NCBI GenBank assembly: GCA_021234535.1
Contig: SFZH01000008.1
Span: 23,910,739 to 23,974,738 of the forward strand
Length of the DNA stretch: 64,000 bases
Direction: 5' to 3'
DNA from: Stichopus chloronotus
Lineage: Eukaryota; Echinodermata; Holothuroidea; Aspidochirotida; Stichopodidae
Part shown: positions 36,401-48,565 of the stretch, in pieces
Layout: every line of letters begins with the position of its first letter
Numbering within the stretch: the first letter of the stretch is position 1
Translations under genes and position numbers: made by a program
Notes under the pieces: model-generated
The model's input: only the letters and a program-made list of their open reading frames with translations
Told to the model about the DNA's origin: nothing
Databases searched by the model: none

Positions 36401-38692
36401 TTGTGTTGCAGCAGCGGTTCATATCACAAAGTACATCAAATTGTTTGATTGTCATCATTCAACAACAGTTGCGCACTTGCCATTTACATTAATATGAAAG
36501 AGCCATGCCAGTGGCACAGTAAATGTGGTCTCTTATACCCAGGCATTACATTACTCATCAACGCTTCTGAGTAACAAAGTTACTGGCAAAAGTAGCATAG
36601 AGAACAGTCACAGCATTAATTTGCCGAATTGGCAATGCCTGTTACCATGCTTACTGCACTGAAAACAATGAGGTCACAAACAGAAAGTGATAAAAATACA
36701 CAAATTTCGGACCCTAATTTGAAGAGAAAACATTGTTTAAGACATGCAGATGGTATCTTTATTTCTTTTTGAAGCATAAACAAAAATCTAGAAAAACATA
36801 AGTAACTTTCATCCTTTTGGATGTTTTGAAATTATCTGTGTACATAACTGGAGGAAGTTTAAGAAATAAGTAAATTACATATTTCTTTCCTCTCTTTAAC
36901 ATTGCTTTTATTTTCTCAAAGATTCTCATTTGCAGTCAAGCTCTCCATTAATCCATGGACAGCATTAGCTAAATCTTTAAAGCAGGAAATAGCCCATGAA
37001 GAGTACCTACACTTTAATGGTCTCAGACCATTAAAAATGTATTACGTAAGTGTCCTTTCATTTATGTATTACATTTGTGCCTTTCGTTACATGTTTTGCA
37101 AGGAATATGTTTAACAATCCACAGTTGAATTATTACTAATCTGCTGTTATTATGATTCATGTTGTATTTTGTATTTGGCTGTATTTAATTGCCAAATCAG
37201 TGTTCATGTGCACAAGGCTTGATTTGTTTTAAAGTTGATATAAATTCAATACTGTGTCATTCTTTCTTCATGGGTATATCAAAGATGAGTTATATTTGCT
37301 ACTAGTTTTAAAGGTCTCTATGAGACGAGTATGCAATCTCTTGTCAGAATCATTCACATTAAATGATACATTAAATCTTCTTAAATAATAAAATATTTTT
37401 CTATCTGAAAGGCTTTACTCTTCTTGTAGATAATGTTAATTCTGTCAGAGCCTGTAACAAGCTTCCTTTGTTCACTATGGAGTCATTCTGTACGATGGTC
37501 CTTGTTCTACACCATAGAGTCATTATTCTGTACATATAGGTCATTATTTTGTACATAGTCATTATTCTGTACATATTGAGCCATTATTCTGCACTATGGA
37601 GTCATTCTGTACCATTGTCATTGTTCTGCACCATAGGAGTTAATATTCCATACTAAGAGTCATTATTCTGCATCATAGTCTTTATTCTGCACCATAGAGT
37701 CATTATTCTGCACTACAGTCATTCTACACCATAGATCGAGTCATTATTCTGCACCATAGAGTTGTAATTCTCAACTAGATTGTTGGCAGTCTGATTGCCT
37801 GAACTATAGATTTTAGCTTAACTCTACAGAGTCAACAGCTGGGCCAACTTCCGGTTGAACAAACTGCTCTGCGCCAAAGGCTAGAAATGCAGTTACATTC
37901 TCTTGAGAAAGATGAGGATAGTGATGAGGAGGAAGCTTACGATGACGATGATGGAGAAGAGGAAGAGGATGGTGTTTGTGGTCCTGATGGTTGCACAGAA
38001 TCCCTTCACCCCGAACGATACATGGGAGACGAAGATATCAAATCTTTGACTGCAAGTCTCCTAGAAGAGGATGGAGATTCTGTAGAAGATAGCTTTATCA
38101 ATTTAAGAGGTTTGTACCAAATTTTCATCTAAAGTCTGACACCAGCCACTGAATACTGATTGTGTTATTGAGTTGGTATTAAAAATAGTATGTGTGAGAG
38201 ATGGTTACTGTAAATTATTTGTTACAATCACTTGTAATGATGTCTCTTTTTTATTACTTCCTCATCACATCTTAGACCTTTTCTTTTGTATCAAGAGTTG
38301 CAAGTTTATCTCTTTCAATAAAGTGACTGTCTCAGACAGTTAATGTTGATTTTCACTATATATAGATTAAAAAATTTAAGAACATATGATGCCTCAGTTC
38401 TTTCTGTTGTAATTGTATTAACAGGTTTGTGCTGTTAGCTTGTTATTTTCATTCTCTTTGTAAATATTTCATGATCTTTAGTTTAACTCACCCTCAAAAA
38501 TGTTTTTTTTTTTATATAAATTTGTATCTTCCAGAATTTCCAGAGGTACTCCTTAGGAAGTTTTACCTTTACCAATCTATAGCAGAAGCAGGTACCAATT
38601 CTGAACGTCTTCATGAATTGATCACTCAATTTTTTTTGGACAAGAGCGAGATGCAGCGAAGATATGCGAAACTCTTAGAGTTAATTTTGTGA
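24094..38692 (+). CDS. Secreted protein with two 2OG/Fe(II) oxygenase-like domains
   Basis: Eleven exons join with matching phases to a 667-aa protein: 24094-24470, 28963-29121, 30281-30456, 31242-31456, 33870-33966, 34203-34334, 35552-35746, 36117-36207, 36922-37045, 37830-38109, 38535-38692 (TGA). The N-terminus has a signal-like hydrophobic stretch (ITLRVALIWICF) and then polar sequence. Domain 1 (about 180-260) has the prolyl-hydroxylase-type pattern LLYFLKDSW, YGELILY, VKPSFNRAVVW, AYHQKSP, but no HxD: the aligned stretch is TTGVVQGDPDE. It keeps a distal His (about 240) and has Lys at the 2OG-anchor position. Domain 2 (about 386-490) has H409-Q-D411, TFLLYLNQNW, FGGETAFY, IKPKFGRAVIFEG, IPH468 and GPR481FSFAV, a full ligand set as in P4H/PHD enzymes. 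An acidic region (about 545-570) follows, then a helical C-terminus without KDEL. A hydroxylase of a secreted or ER substrate is likely; the substrate is unknown. ATG 24094 has a good context; ATG 24118 is also possible. Confidence 0.85.
25794..27573. mobile_element. Tandem-repeat-bearing element 1 in oxygenase intron 1
   Basis: The left edge is a hairpin (gattccttgcc, gaa, then ggcagaaggaatc). The right edge ends ggcaaggaatc at 27563-27573, the exact reverse complement of the first 11 bases. After the hairpin come a (TG)n/TATG run and about 11 units of roughly 145 bp, each starting near cttgtaaacacgatatctca and ending near gaggtcaaaatgtgaaaac. Units 2 and 3 are almost identical; later ones diverge. 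No protein-coding frame. The structure resembles non-autonomous elements with a microsatellite and internal tandem repeats, such as Helitron-like families in molluscs and flies, but class is not proven. Confidence 0.65.
27601..28440. mobile_element. Tandem-repeat-bearing element 2, same layout
   Basis: It begins with a perfect hairpin, ggtttcgat-gata-atcgaaacc (27601-27622), then a (TG)n run, then about five units of roughly 145 bp homologous to those in the neighbouring element but with their own diagnostic bases (gaagggaagcttggacagat, ggggtcaacaggggtca). The first units are nearly identical to each other, so amplification was local. The right end is unclear near 28440. Confidence 0.55.
31030..31165. 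repeat. Minisatellite, unit about 25 bp
   Basis: About five imperfect units of catgtacagcatatcatttgcta in the intron before the exon at 31242. Confidence 0.75.
31485..31760. repeat. Relic of the 145-bp repeat family
   Basis: A (TG)n run is followed by a single diverged unit containing ccctattgtttttggtgg, tcaaaggtcatatgaggtca and a short direct duplication of cccaaaaagagtgcaag. It has the same order as the elements at 25794 and 27601, in another intron of the same gene. Confidence 0.5.
31860..31925 (+). mobile_element. tRNA-like SINE head relic
   Basis: A-box-like ggtgtagtggataaagg at about 31872, and a degenerate B-box-like gattttgaacc about 22 bp further. The A-box half resembles that of the minus-strand relic at 21640-21740. 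Confidence 0.3.
32596..32952. mobile_element. Palindromic MITE with perfect 21-bp ends
   Basis: The left end CTTTAAAGGGAAATAGGGCG plus T (32596-32616) is the exact reverse complement of 32932-32952. If the inner repeat begins AGGGAAATAGGGCGT, the flanks are TTAA on both sides, as for piggyBac-type insertions. The interior of about 315 bp has no reading frame. It sits in the intron before the exon at 33870. Confidence 0.75.
37480..37765. repeat. Degenerate minisatellite in an oxygenase intron
   Basis: About ten irregular copies of gtcattattctgcaccatagagt, with spacing of about 20-40 bp, directly before the acceptor of the exon at 37830. Confidence 0.65.
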
Positions 38693-38699
38693 TGATGTC

Positions 38700-39115
38700 T
38701 GTTTCAGTTATCAGTGAGATACACTGTTGATAACATCTGGTTCAGCTATCAGTGGGATCTACTGTTGACGATCTCTGGTTATACTATCAGTGAGATATAC
38801 TGTCATGATAATCTCTGGTTCAACTATCAGTGAGATATACTGTTGATAACATCTGGTTCAACTATCAGTGGGATCTACTGTTGATGATCTCTGGTTCAAC
38901 TATCAGTAAGATGTAATGTTAATAATCTCTGCTACAACTATCAGTAAGATACACTGGTGATGATCTCTGGTTCAACTATCAGTAAGATACACTGATGATG
39001 ATCTCTGTTTCAACTATCAGTAAGAAGCACTGGTGATAATGTCTGTTTTAACTGTCAGTATGACATATACTGGTGCTGTTCAGTGGCTCATCAATTTCAA
39101 CTATCAGTGAGGTTT
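38700..39115. repeat. Minisatellite in the oxygenase 3' UTR
   Basis: About nine units of roughly 44 bp containing caactatcagtgagatatactg and tgataatctctggtt start within 10 bp after the stop codon. Because the polyadenylation signal lies further on, the array should be transcribed. Confidence 0.8.
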
Positions 39116-39306
39116 GTAGCTGCTGGTTCGAACATTGTCTGTTAAATTACTGTTTGAGTTAAAATGCAACAAACATTGAAACTGTGCTATGTTAACAATT
39201 TCCTTTCTCTCTATTTCATCGTATATATTTAATTATATACCTGTACTACGTGTGCCGTAACTGTAACTGACCACATCTTATTAACCTTGAACAACTGTAT
39301 GACATG

Positions 39307-39312
39307 AATAAA
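39307..39312 (+). terminator. Candidate polyadenylation signal for the oxygenase gene
   Basis: AATAAA 615 bp after the stop codon, followed within 40 bp by a TG-rich stretch (ttacagtgtgt). Confidence 0.5.
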
Positions 39313-39399
39313 GTGCCTTGACTTACAGTACTGTTAGAAATGTTACAGTGTGTAAACTCACTAAGACGCAGCCTCTTGCCTCTTTGTTTGTTGTATTGA

Positions 39400-42300
39400 A
39401 TCCATACTCTGATTGCAATTACAGCAACCTCAGAAAGTATGTTATCACAGTTGTTGGTCTCCAGTCCAGTTCAAGGGTTGGCTAATTGTTTGAATAAAAA
39501 AAGGGGCCTACTCTAACCCTTTCTTCAATTCTACCTCAGTATTTAGTTATTAAGTTTTGTATGTATTTTATTATATTCCTACTCAACTTGTGTATGTTAT
39601 GATTTTAATTTTTTTCGTAATCGGATCGTCATGATTCTCAAAATCAGATTCACGTGATGATTTATGGTAAAAAGGTATCTTGTGTTTTGTAAGTTTGATT
39701 TTTGGTACTTTTTTTTGGCTAATTCTATAATTTTAGTGCTCGTGAGAAGCCAGCAATTTTATTCTCTGTGCTGGTCAGCATGTCCCAGTACAAGTTAAGT
39801 CCAGCCACAATCAACCAGCATGGAGACCACCTTGAAGTTAGTCATACACTGACTGATCAAGTGACGAAGTGTTTGCTAACTTCATTCTAATACACTCTAA
39901 ATCCCAGTAAACTAAAAGTTATGGACTGTGCAAAGGAGGCTGTACATTAAGACAACAAAGTAGTTAATCATATCAACGTAGTTTGTATCGTTCAGTGAAA
40001 CTTACTTATTGGAGAGGTCATTTTACTTTGCCATCACCGGTTGATCACATTTCATTGTAATCGGTAGCTATATGATACGTGATACAATAACTGACGCAGT
40101 TATGTGTGTATCCGCACCCACTGTCACATGAGCAGTAAGTTATTTTTGTTAATCTCTTTTCGGGGGGGGGGGGGGGGGGGCTAGGGAATGAGGGCAGTGG
40201 GCTCTCCCATCCATATCCTTTTGCTGGATGGCTCAGTTCTTTGATCTTAATTATATAGCTTTTACACAACTAATAATATTCCCTAGTGACGGGATTCAGA
40301 CATCAGATATCTATTAATCATGCAATCATCACACATCAATGTGAAAAGTAGAGCACTCCAAAATATTGCCTGTATTTTGAAATATGTTCTGGGGCACTGA
40401 TTTTTCATCAGTTTTGAATTAGATTCCATTGAACTGCTGTGGTTAATCCCTCAGTTTTAAATATACTGTATAATTAACTAAGCAGATCTATATTTTCAGG
40501 GATAAATATTATGAGACTTTTCTTTACCTATTCAAAGAGTATTTTCGTTGGGCAGCTATATTATGTTTTTCATCGTATTGCATGAAGTTTGATATATGCT
40601 CTAGCCGGATATAATACTTAATCCTATATAATGCCAAAGCTACAAAAACTATAAGTAATTATATTATTATCTTGCCAATGTAAAAATCATGATATTACGC
40701 CAATTTCTAAAAATGTCGTTGAAGGTCCAAATATAACTTGAAAGATATGACAAAGTTTTGCTCAGTAATATTGAATTACAAAATTCTGGTTAACATTTAT
40801 TGTGTGGTTTTCTTTGATTTGATTAAACAAAGAACTTGATTAAACAACTTAATAATTTAATTAATCAAACTAATAACTTGAGGAATGAAAAGCTTGATCA
40901 ATCAAATTGAAACTTGATTAATCCAAGTATTAATTTGTTTCATCAGATTATGAATTTATCTTTTTCAAACCTGAGTGCATGCATCTCAGGTCACTCCCAA
41001 AGTGCCGTTTTGCGACCATCTGGATGGTAAAAATTTGATGGGACTCTTGCTTAGTCCTTCCCGCCAAATGTTATGCATGCCAAACGACTACTAAGTCGAA
41101 CCCTGTGCAAGCCATTACATTCTAGTAGTTGCTTATCTGCACGTGGAAGGGTGGATTTCTCAAGTATGAGACATCACATGTATACTACGTGTGCGCTTTG
41201 TTTTTTAAACAACAACTGAACATGATGGCTGGTACCCAGTGAAGTGACTAAACTGCATCTACATATGCGCATGCGAGCAGTAAGGTTCTAATGCTTTGAG
41301 GTTCAGTAAACCTAGCCAATTTGTTTGGGAATTTGAAGCTGCCAGAAAAAAGATAATTGTCTATGATCAGCTACAGTATCTAAGCCAATCGTCAGCTTTT
41401 ACATGATGATTAATGATTTTTTACGTATTACCCATACTGTAGACGCCTATGGAGAAGGGGGATTTTCAAATTTTGTGTCGCAAAGGAGTATCCCCATTTT
41501 ACCTCACGTTTGTGACCTGGCGATAAACAAAAAAAAAAGCGCTAGCCGAAATCCAATTCTACCGTGTCCTGATAAATAATCCTCGCCGATTAGCTTACAA
41601 ACCCCTCCATAGAGACTGGGGAATGCCATTTCTGCAATCTTAGAAAGATGGGTTAAAGTTTCCTATGCTACGAATGCAGCCAGTATATAATGGCGCTCCG
41701 CCGAAATAGAGGTATTCCTGCTTATCCCTCTGCCCCCCCCCTCACCCCCTTCTGTGAAAATTCTGTATATGTAGAGGGCCTCCTCCTTCCCGGCCGTCTA
41801 CCTTCAATATCATATCACGCTCATGTTGCTGCATACAATTGTGTATTTAAACCGATAATACATGAACATCACAACCACGTGAAAGTTGAGAAATATCCAT
41901 TTAACACGTACGTACGAAAGGTATGTATCATCCCTGAAAGTATTTACGTATATCGATACAAATGTATTAAAAAAAGATATATAGTGAGAAAATGATACTT
42001 CTGGAACTGTAAATGTTAAGACAAAATATCTCAAAATTAGATAAATAGGCTACATTAATGATTAGCCTACATGAACAAAAAAAATATCCATGAGTATATT
42101 GTTTTACTGACGTCCCAATTTGAAGTGGGAATGTTGTTGGTTGAAGGCCATCAATACCTATATCTGAGAGTCCAGGTAAAAAGTGATAACATTCAACTAA
42201 ACAACATTCCATGTTCAAGCTCGGTAGGCATAAAAGACATACAACTTATGAATACTATCTGACAGGAGGCGTCAACATAAGAAAAATTAGAAAAAAAATA

Positions 42301-42900
42301 AGTAATAGCGATTTCTTTGCTCCCTACTGGGGGCACTATCTAACATAATTTGTCATCGGTGCTTTTTTCTTTACCACAGATCTGTTTAACAGATCAATGA
42401 TACTTCTACGTCGATTTAAAGATAGTGCAAAAAGTTACGTAAGATGCATTTCACAACTGCACTCTTAAAGGCAACTGTAATGTATTGCTAAGTTTTCTGG
42501 AAGAAAAGTTTTCTTTTAGTGGCAATCATGAGGCTTGATGATAAGAAAGCTTCTTTGAACGTGACGTTCATTGAAAAATAGAGGCAAGTATCCAAAGTAT
42601 TTGAAACTCATCAAGGCAAAGTATTTGAAACTCGCAGACAAGTATTTAAAGTATTTGAAACTCATCACCGACCTGGTTTCATTAGAACATAAACAGCAGA
42701 CTCTTCAAGGAACCCAGCGTTCAATGAAACCATTACAAGAGGGGGACAGTACCTTGATAGAGGTAGGCTACTCAGGTGGAACCAGATCCATATAATTTCT
42801 GGGGTGGAACCGCATAGAACGTCGTCTGCTGCGTTCAAGCGCTGAAACGGCGCGGCTGCGGTACGGTGTACGTAGCTCGTACCAGAGCCGTATATATGGC
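39400..42900. other. Intergenic between the oxygenase gene and RSG1
   Basis: No exon recognised. Features seen: a pure G-run near 40162-40180; AT-rich degenerate repeats of acttgattaa-type near 40810-40945; a copy of the dispersed tggcgctccg motif near 41690; and a local duplication of aagtatttgaaactc near 42590-42665. None shows coding potential. Confidence 0.5.
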
Positions 42901-42969
42901 TCTGGCTCGTACTAGCTAGTCGGCTGGATAAAGTGTGTGGTGAATGTGATGTGTCCGTAGTTCTTGAAA

Positions 42970-45900
42970 ATGTCAGACAACTCCACAACCGAAAACCTTA
43001 TTTTACAAGACTGGTATAAAAGTAAAGATGGGAAACAATACATCAACACTATTTTTAAAGGAGGGAAGCGTAAAATCTTCGGTGTGTGACCTAAGTAGAT
43101 ACCGTATCTTAGTCTTACGCGGCCTAGGCTAATTACATAGGCTAGGCCTATAGTACGTTATGTAAGAGTAGCAGTTACGCGATACATGTACTGTAATACT
43201 AGGCAAGTCATGTTGTTGACGTTAGCATGATTCATGCTCAAAAGTTGACGTTCTAATCATTAAGCACGACCAGTCTATGAACTGTCTGACACTAACGTTA
43301 CAACAGTTACTTCTGGCGAGAAACTTGTAAGAAATCACTGTTTGACACTCAGTGATACTGGCCTTAGTGAGATGGCTAATTAAAGTTAGGCTAAGTATAA
43401 ATAGGCCTAGGCTAGTATTTATAAGTGCATGCAGGTCGCCCTAGCGTTATGTACGCTTGGACGACCTGTGGGTGTAGTTGCCTACGCCGGAGGAAGTCCT
43501 ACACAGTGCACTGTAGTAGTGGCCCTAGGCTAGCCTAGGAGTAGGAATAGTAGCAAACATTAGTGTACAACGATACAGAATCAATAACTATTGAAAATGA
43601 GTAGAGCTATGAAAGTATGAGGGTACAAATTTGGAATCTGTGGCCACAAGTGACATCAACAAGGGTATCAGACAACTAGACAACATCTGTGCCTTCCTTT
43701 TTTATTTTTATTTTTTTTTTAGGGCATTTTTATTTCTTTTTTTATTACACAAAGTTGTAGAAATTCTGGGAAAACCTGTGGAGAGAAACGACAGCAATTA
43801 ACCATGCAAAAGAAAAGAGGTTAGAAGAGGATTCAACCTATGCTGGTAAAGTAACAGTCACATAACAGTCCTATCCCTAACCCACTGCGCTACGAGATGG
43901 AATTCTGCTGAAGGGTGTTTGGAGACATATTTACACATTACATCCTCGATCCCCTAGCCCTGTAATATGTAGATATACCCTAACCCTATGGTATGTACGA
44001 TATGCATCGCTGACCAACCTGAAGCTATCCCAGGATTCATCCCATGATTCAGATTTATCCCAGGATTCATCATCTAAAATACTACCTCTGGTTAATTATT
44101 AATCCATTTCCTATTATGAATTCCCTGCTCAAGTGAAAAAGAATCTACCCTAGGTACAAAATTTTAAATAAAAAGTAATTGGTGAGATGAGTAATTTTTT
44201 GTGTGAAAGTAATTTTCTAGCTTCTAATTTAACTACAAGTTCTAACTAGTGAACAGAAGCACGACATTCCAGGAAGTACATGTACATTTGGTGGTATTTG
44301 TTGTTGGTGAATGACACACAAAAAATAATGGGTTGAAGTCTACCACTGATTTGCGATTCAAAATCTTTTGGAGATTGTAACATTACACCAGCATTACCTA
44401 TGTGACATGTGAGTTGTGTGTACAGTACAAGTGTGGAAGTTTGTACTGTTAGTACAAAATGTACGTAGTTCTGAAAGTACACAGTGCTATGGCACATGAT
44501 TTGACTCACATCTCTATATTAATTTAAAAAAATTTTTTTTTCCATTTAAATTCCTCCAACTTTCTTTAAGGACTTTTCCCTGTCTCGGACAGAGTCCTCG
44601 AGTCCGCAAGGCCAAGTCCGAATTTTTGAACTTCGAGTCTGAGTCCTTGAAAATCAGGACTTGAGATTGGTCTCGAGGGCGAATCGATGGTCTCGAGTCC
44701 TCCAGCATTGGAATTGAGCATCTAATTAACATTCTCTGATTTATTCGACTTATTGAATAAAAAATGCACTTCTCCTTTCCTTTGGTACATACCCTGGACA
44801 CATGAATTGACAAGAACAGATGTCAAATTTGACTACAAAGTTGATGCACAAATGTAGTTAAGTAAACATCTAGATTCCATCAAGACCACATGACACTTGC
44901 TATGGCAATGTATCCACGCTGTGATACAGTAAATCTGAATTTGGCCTTGCTAATTTCAGTTACAATTTATTTTAACCTAATTTTTCTATGGAATACAGTA
45001 GGCTCTAATTTTTCTCATAGAATGCCTAATTTTCCCCATAAAAGTATTGTAGTTGGCTTTCTACTCTGCCCAAAAAAAAAAAAAATGTCAGGGAAGGGGA
45101 AAGGCCGACTTGTATGCCTACAGTAGGAGTGCTGATATTGATCAAAAATTAATTAAGCTATCATACCAGGTGATCTCAATATGTTAAGAAAGGTAAGAAA
45201 GTTGTAACAATTACTTGTTGATGTTGCTGCATTGCTGTGATGTTTCATCGTGTATTTTCTGTGCTAACTCGGCAGTGTTATTGTTGAACTCAACTTTACT
45301 GTAGCATGGACTACATGATCTACTGGTACCTACTATGAGGTACCTGTAGCAAAGAAGAAATCTTGAAAAATTCACAGGTCTACCAGGAATCATTTTAATG
45401 TGCAGGAAGGGGCCACGGCCCATGAAACATATCTCAGGGATTTTGCAACCCCCAGATGATATGATAGGGTCTGGACTCTGAAATAGGGACATTGGTTACC
45501 AATTTGTGAGACTATATTCTAAATATCATTGAAAAACCTGACATTTTGCAAAGTAGTTAACTGAATCAGCAAGTCAGTAATGCAACATTTTACTGATGAC
45601 TGTAAACTGATTTTACTGATTACTTCACAGTCTGTTCACAAATCATCACTACATTGATACAGTATGTTATTGTTTTTCTGATAGGGTTCTTAGAGAGACC
45701 AGCCCTACCTCCTGACATTTCTCCTGAATTATGGCACTTCAAAGCCCGACTGGTTGGCAAATCAGGAGTGGGTAAGACCAGCACAGTAGCAAAGCTAACA
45801 GGACAGCCTGCACCAAGGTCCCATTGTGAGACACCAGGTTTGTGTCAATTTATAATATTTACATTATTGCATTGCAGCTGTTTGTTGTGAGTGTACCTCA

Positions 45901-48565
45901 CACCTAGCATTATAAGAGTATTGCCAGTTCTAGCTAAATAGACATAGTCATTATAGAAGCACCCCGTAGCGAGACCATCAATAGATTAATTGATGGTTTT
46001 GTGACATGCCATACTCAAACCATCAGTTGTATTGTGTTTAGATGTAGACAGTGCTAGTCCTGGTAAGACTGAAGTGTGCTGTATGTTGACATCACACAGT
46101 GTGTGTTGTAATCATGGTCATGTATTAATGAATCTGTACAAACAACATATCAGTCATGGTTCTGAATACTTTCAGTAACCTAAAGATTAGCAATATATTT
46201 GTAACATTGAAATTGATGAACTAAATTTATTAGACCATACAGTACAGTATATATGTTTCAGTTTCTGATGAATCTGGTGATTTATTTGAAACTTCTTGAA
46301 ATTTGTCAGCTTACAGAAAGAAATCACAATGTTTTTTTATCTAATGGTCACTTCCAAGTGCTGTCTCCTTTGTATTTTATTGATAGGAATTGTATCATCC
46401 ATTGCATACTGGCCAGTTAAACTGAATTCAAATGGTAAAGTTCTTCTTGTGAGATTGCAGTTTTGGGACTCTGGTGATAATGTTGCCAAGAAGTACGACC
46501 ACATTCATCCTGTAAGTATTGTTTTGGATAGTAATTTGGTCGACAGTTCGTTCTGCCCGTGAAATGCTGAAATAATGAATGTAAAATCTTCAAACTGTAA
46601 TTCCTTTAGTAAATGTTCTACATTTATACTGTTAGTGTTTGCCCTGATGTCACTGGAATACTGTTTGTTGTGATGTCACTGATGTATTTATAGTTGTCAC
46701 TGTTGTGATTGTTTGCCATGTTCAGTGGTGGATCTGAGTGAAGTTTTGTGTCCAAAAGGTCCAAAATGGACCATATGTGCCCTTTCATGAAATCATGCAA
46801 AGTGCATCTTTTCCTACAGATTGTATGGTATTCAGTTGAAATTGTGTCACATAACTGCTATGGTTGTGGCTTCTTCAGGTTGTCCAAGATTATTGGTCCC
46901 GTATGGGGGCCATGTGTATTTTTTTAAGAAATCATGCTTTTCTACATATTTTGCTTTGCAGTGCAAAGTCTTTGTCAAATTAGCGTTGTGTTGATAGAAC
47001 CTGTGGTGTTCAAGATTTTTTGGTCCAAGCTCCCAGTCTGCCATATAGGCCCTTTTATGGAATCATGTAAAATACCTTTTCCTCCTACAGATTGTATGGT
47101 ATTAAGTTGAAATAGTGTCACATTATTTCTATGGTAGTATTTACAGCATACTGCTGAATGTATTATTTAATTTCATCTCACAATATAGTTAGCTTGTCAA
47201 TATTGGGATGTTTTGTCTACATTTGGAACAAGCAAGCCACCTGTGTTTGTATCAATCACATTCCGTCTCTGGGGTCAGTCTTGTCAGGGAGTGCTAGGCA
47301 GCTGGCTATTCAGACATCAACTCCTTGTTTGAAAATACTGTATCTAGGTCAGCAGAGGGGGAAGACAGTTTCCAATTGGTGGTCATTAACGTTCCTCATT
47401 GGTTTGAGTTGAGATTATTTCTGCAATAGCCAGCATTCCTTTTTTCAGCAGTTTGATAAAGGACATGGCACGCTGCCTTCTACAGTAGTTCATATAAGTG
47501 CTATGCTAGTGTCCACATTTGGCCGATCAGCATTCTTAAACACAAAATGGAGTCCAAACTGTTTGGGATGTGATAAATTGTGGATTATCCAAGTTCAAGA
47601 CTGAAGGACTACAGTCAAAGCAATCATGCAAGGAACCACAGAGCTGATCAGCGTTTTGCTTAGTTGTATCGTTCACATGGAAGACACTGTCCCATAGCAC
47701 ATGTATCTAGTGCATCTCCCAGACAAAAATGCTTGATCCACATCTGGTCATGATGTCACTGATCTATAAATAGCCACTCTTACTGCCTACTATTTTGCGT
47801 ACTACTATTTCATGGATTTATTTCTCTGCGGTTGCTGTTGTGATGCCCTTGATATATATGTAGCATTATTATCATCAGCTGATTGACCCTCAGCTGCGGT
47901 TACTGTTGATTATGATGTAACTGAGCTATTTATAGCTGATGGCTGATACAGTATATTGTTACTAACCTATACTGACGTAGCTGCTAGCCCTGCCTACAAT
48001 GATGTCACTGATTAACTCTTGTGTTACCATTAACTACCATGGCATTCATTTGCTGCTGTTGATCACTTTATGGTATATGTCATTAAGATATTTTAATCTA
48101 ATTATCACATGACCAATTTCTTCTTCTTCACAGGCTTGTGTAAATGCAGCAGATGTTACCCTCTTCCTCTTCTCGTATATCGACAGATCAAGCTTTTTAG
48201 ATTTACACAAAAAGCTCAGCGACTCTGTAAATGAGTCAACAAATACCCTGCGAATCATTGTCGGTACCAAATTTGATCAAATTCATCGAAGCGAAATTAC
48301 TTATCAAGAAATTTTAGACTTTCAGAGACAGTGGAAAGTTCCATTGCTTAGTGTTCAGAATGTCTATAAGACCGAAACAGACAGCGGACGTATCGTAACA
48401 GAGACTTGTAATGACCTCAAAGATGTGGCGCCCTCGCTGAATCGTCTGTGTGAATTGCTGCTGGCATTTCGTATGATTAACGAAGGGACTTTGGATGATT
48501 ATGCTTGGGTTCGAACAGAAGGAAACCCCGAAGATGACGACGACAGCGAAGCAACGTACGTTTGA
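42970..48565 (+). CDS. CPLANE2: RSG1/CPLANE2, Rab-like ciliogenesis GTPase
   Basis: REM2- and Rab-like small GTPase 1, a partner of the CPLANE complex needed for ciliogenesis at the basal body. Four exons join in frame: 42970-43081, 45685-45837, 46387-46511 and 48134-48565 (112+153+125+432 nt, 273 aa; human is 258). The start is MSDNSTTENLILQDWY. The phosphate-binding loop is GKSGVGKT at residues 62-69, followed by STVAKLTG. Exon 3 carries the family-typical RLQFWDSGD in place of the usual WDTAGQ, with its Asp at about 116. The base-recognition motif is GTKFD at 174-178, where most Ras proteins have NKxD. The C-terminus is acidic (EDDDDSEATYV) without a prenylation CAAX box, as in the human protein. 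All introns are GT-AG. The order of motifs and the ERPALPP lead-in make the assignment firm. Confidence 0.93.
43825..43915 (-). mobile_element. tRNA-like SINE head relic, minus strand
   Basis: On the minus strand, tagcgcagtgggttag (A-box-like) is followed about 50 bp later by ggttgaatcc (B-box-like). It lies in RSG1 intron 1 and shows no intact tRNA fold. Confidence 0.4.
46740..47110. repeat. Tandemly duplicated dispersed repeat in RSG1 intron 3
   Basis: Two copies of about 260 bp share gaaatcatgcaaagtgc, ttttcctacagattgtatgg, tattcagttgaaattgtgtc and accatatgtgccc. The same sequence family occurs at 566-650 near AP2M1. Confidence 0.6.
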
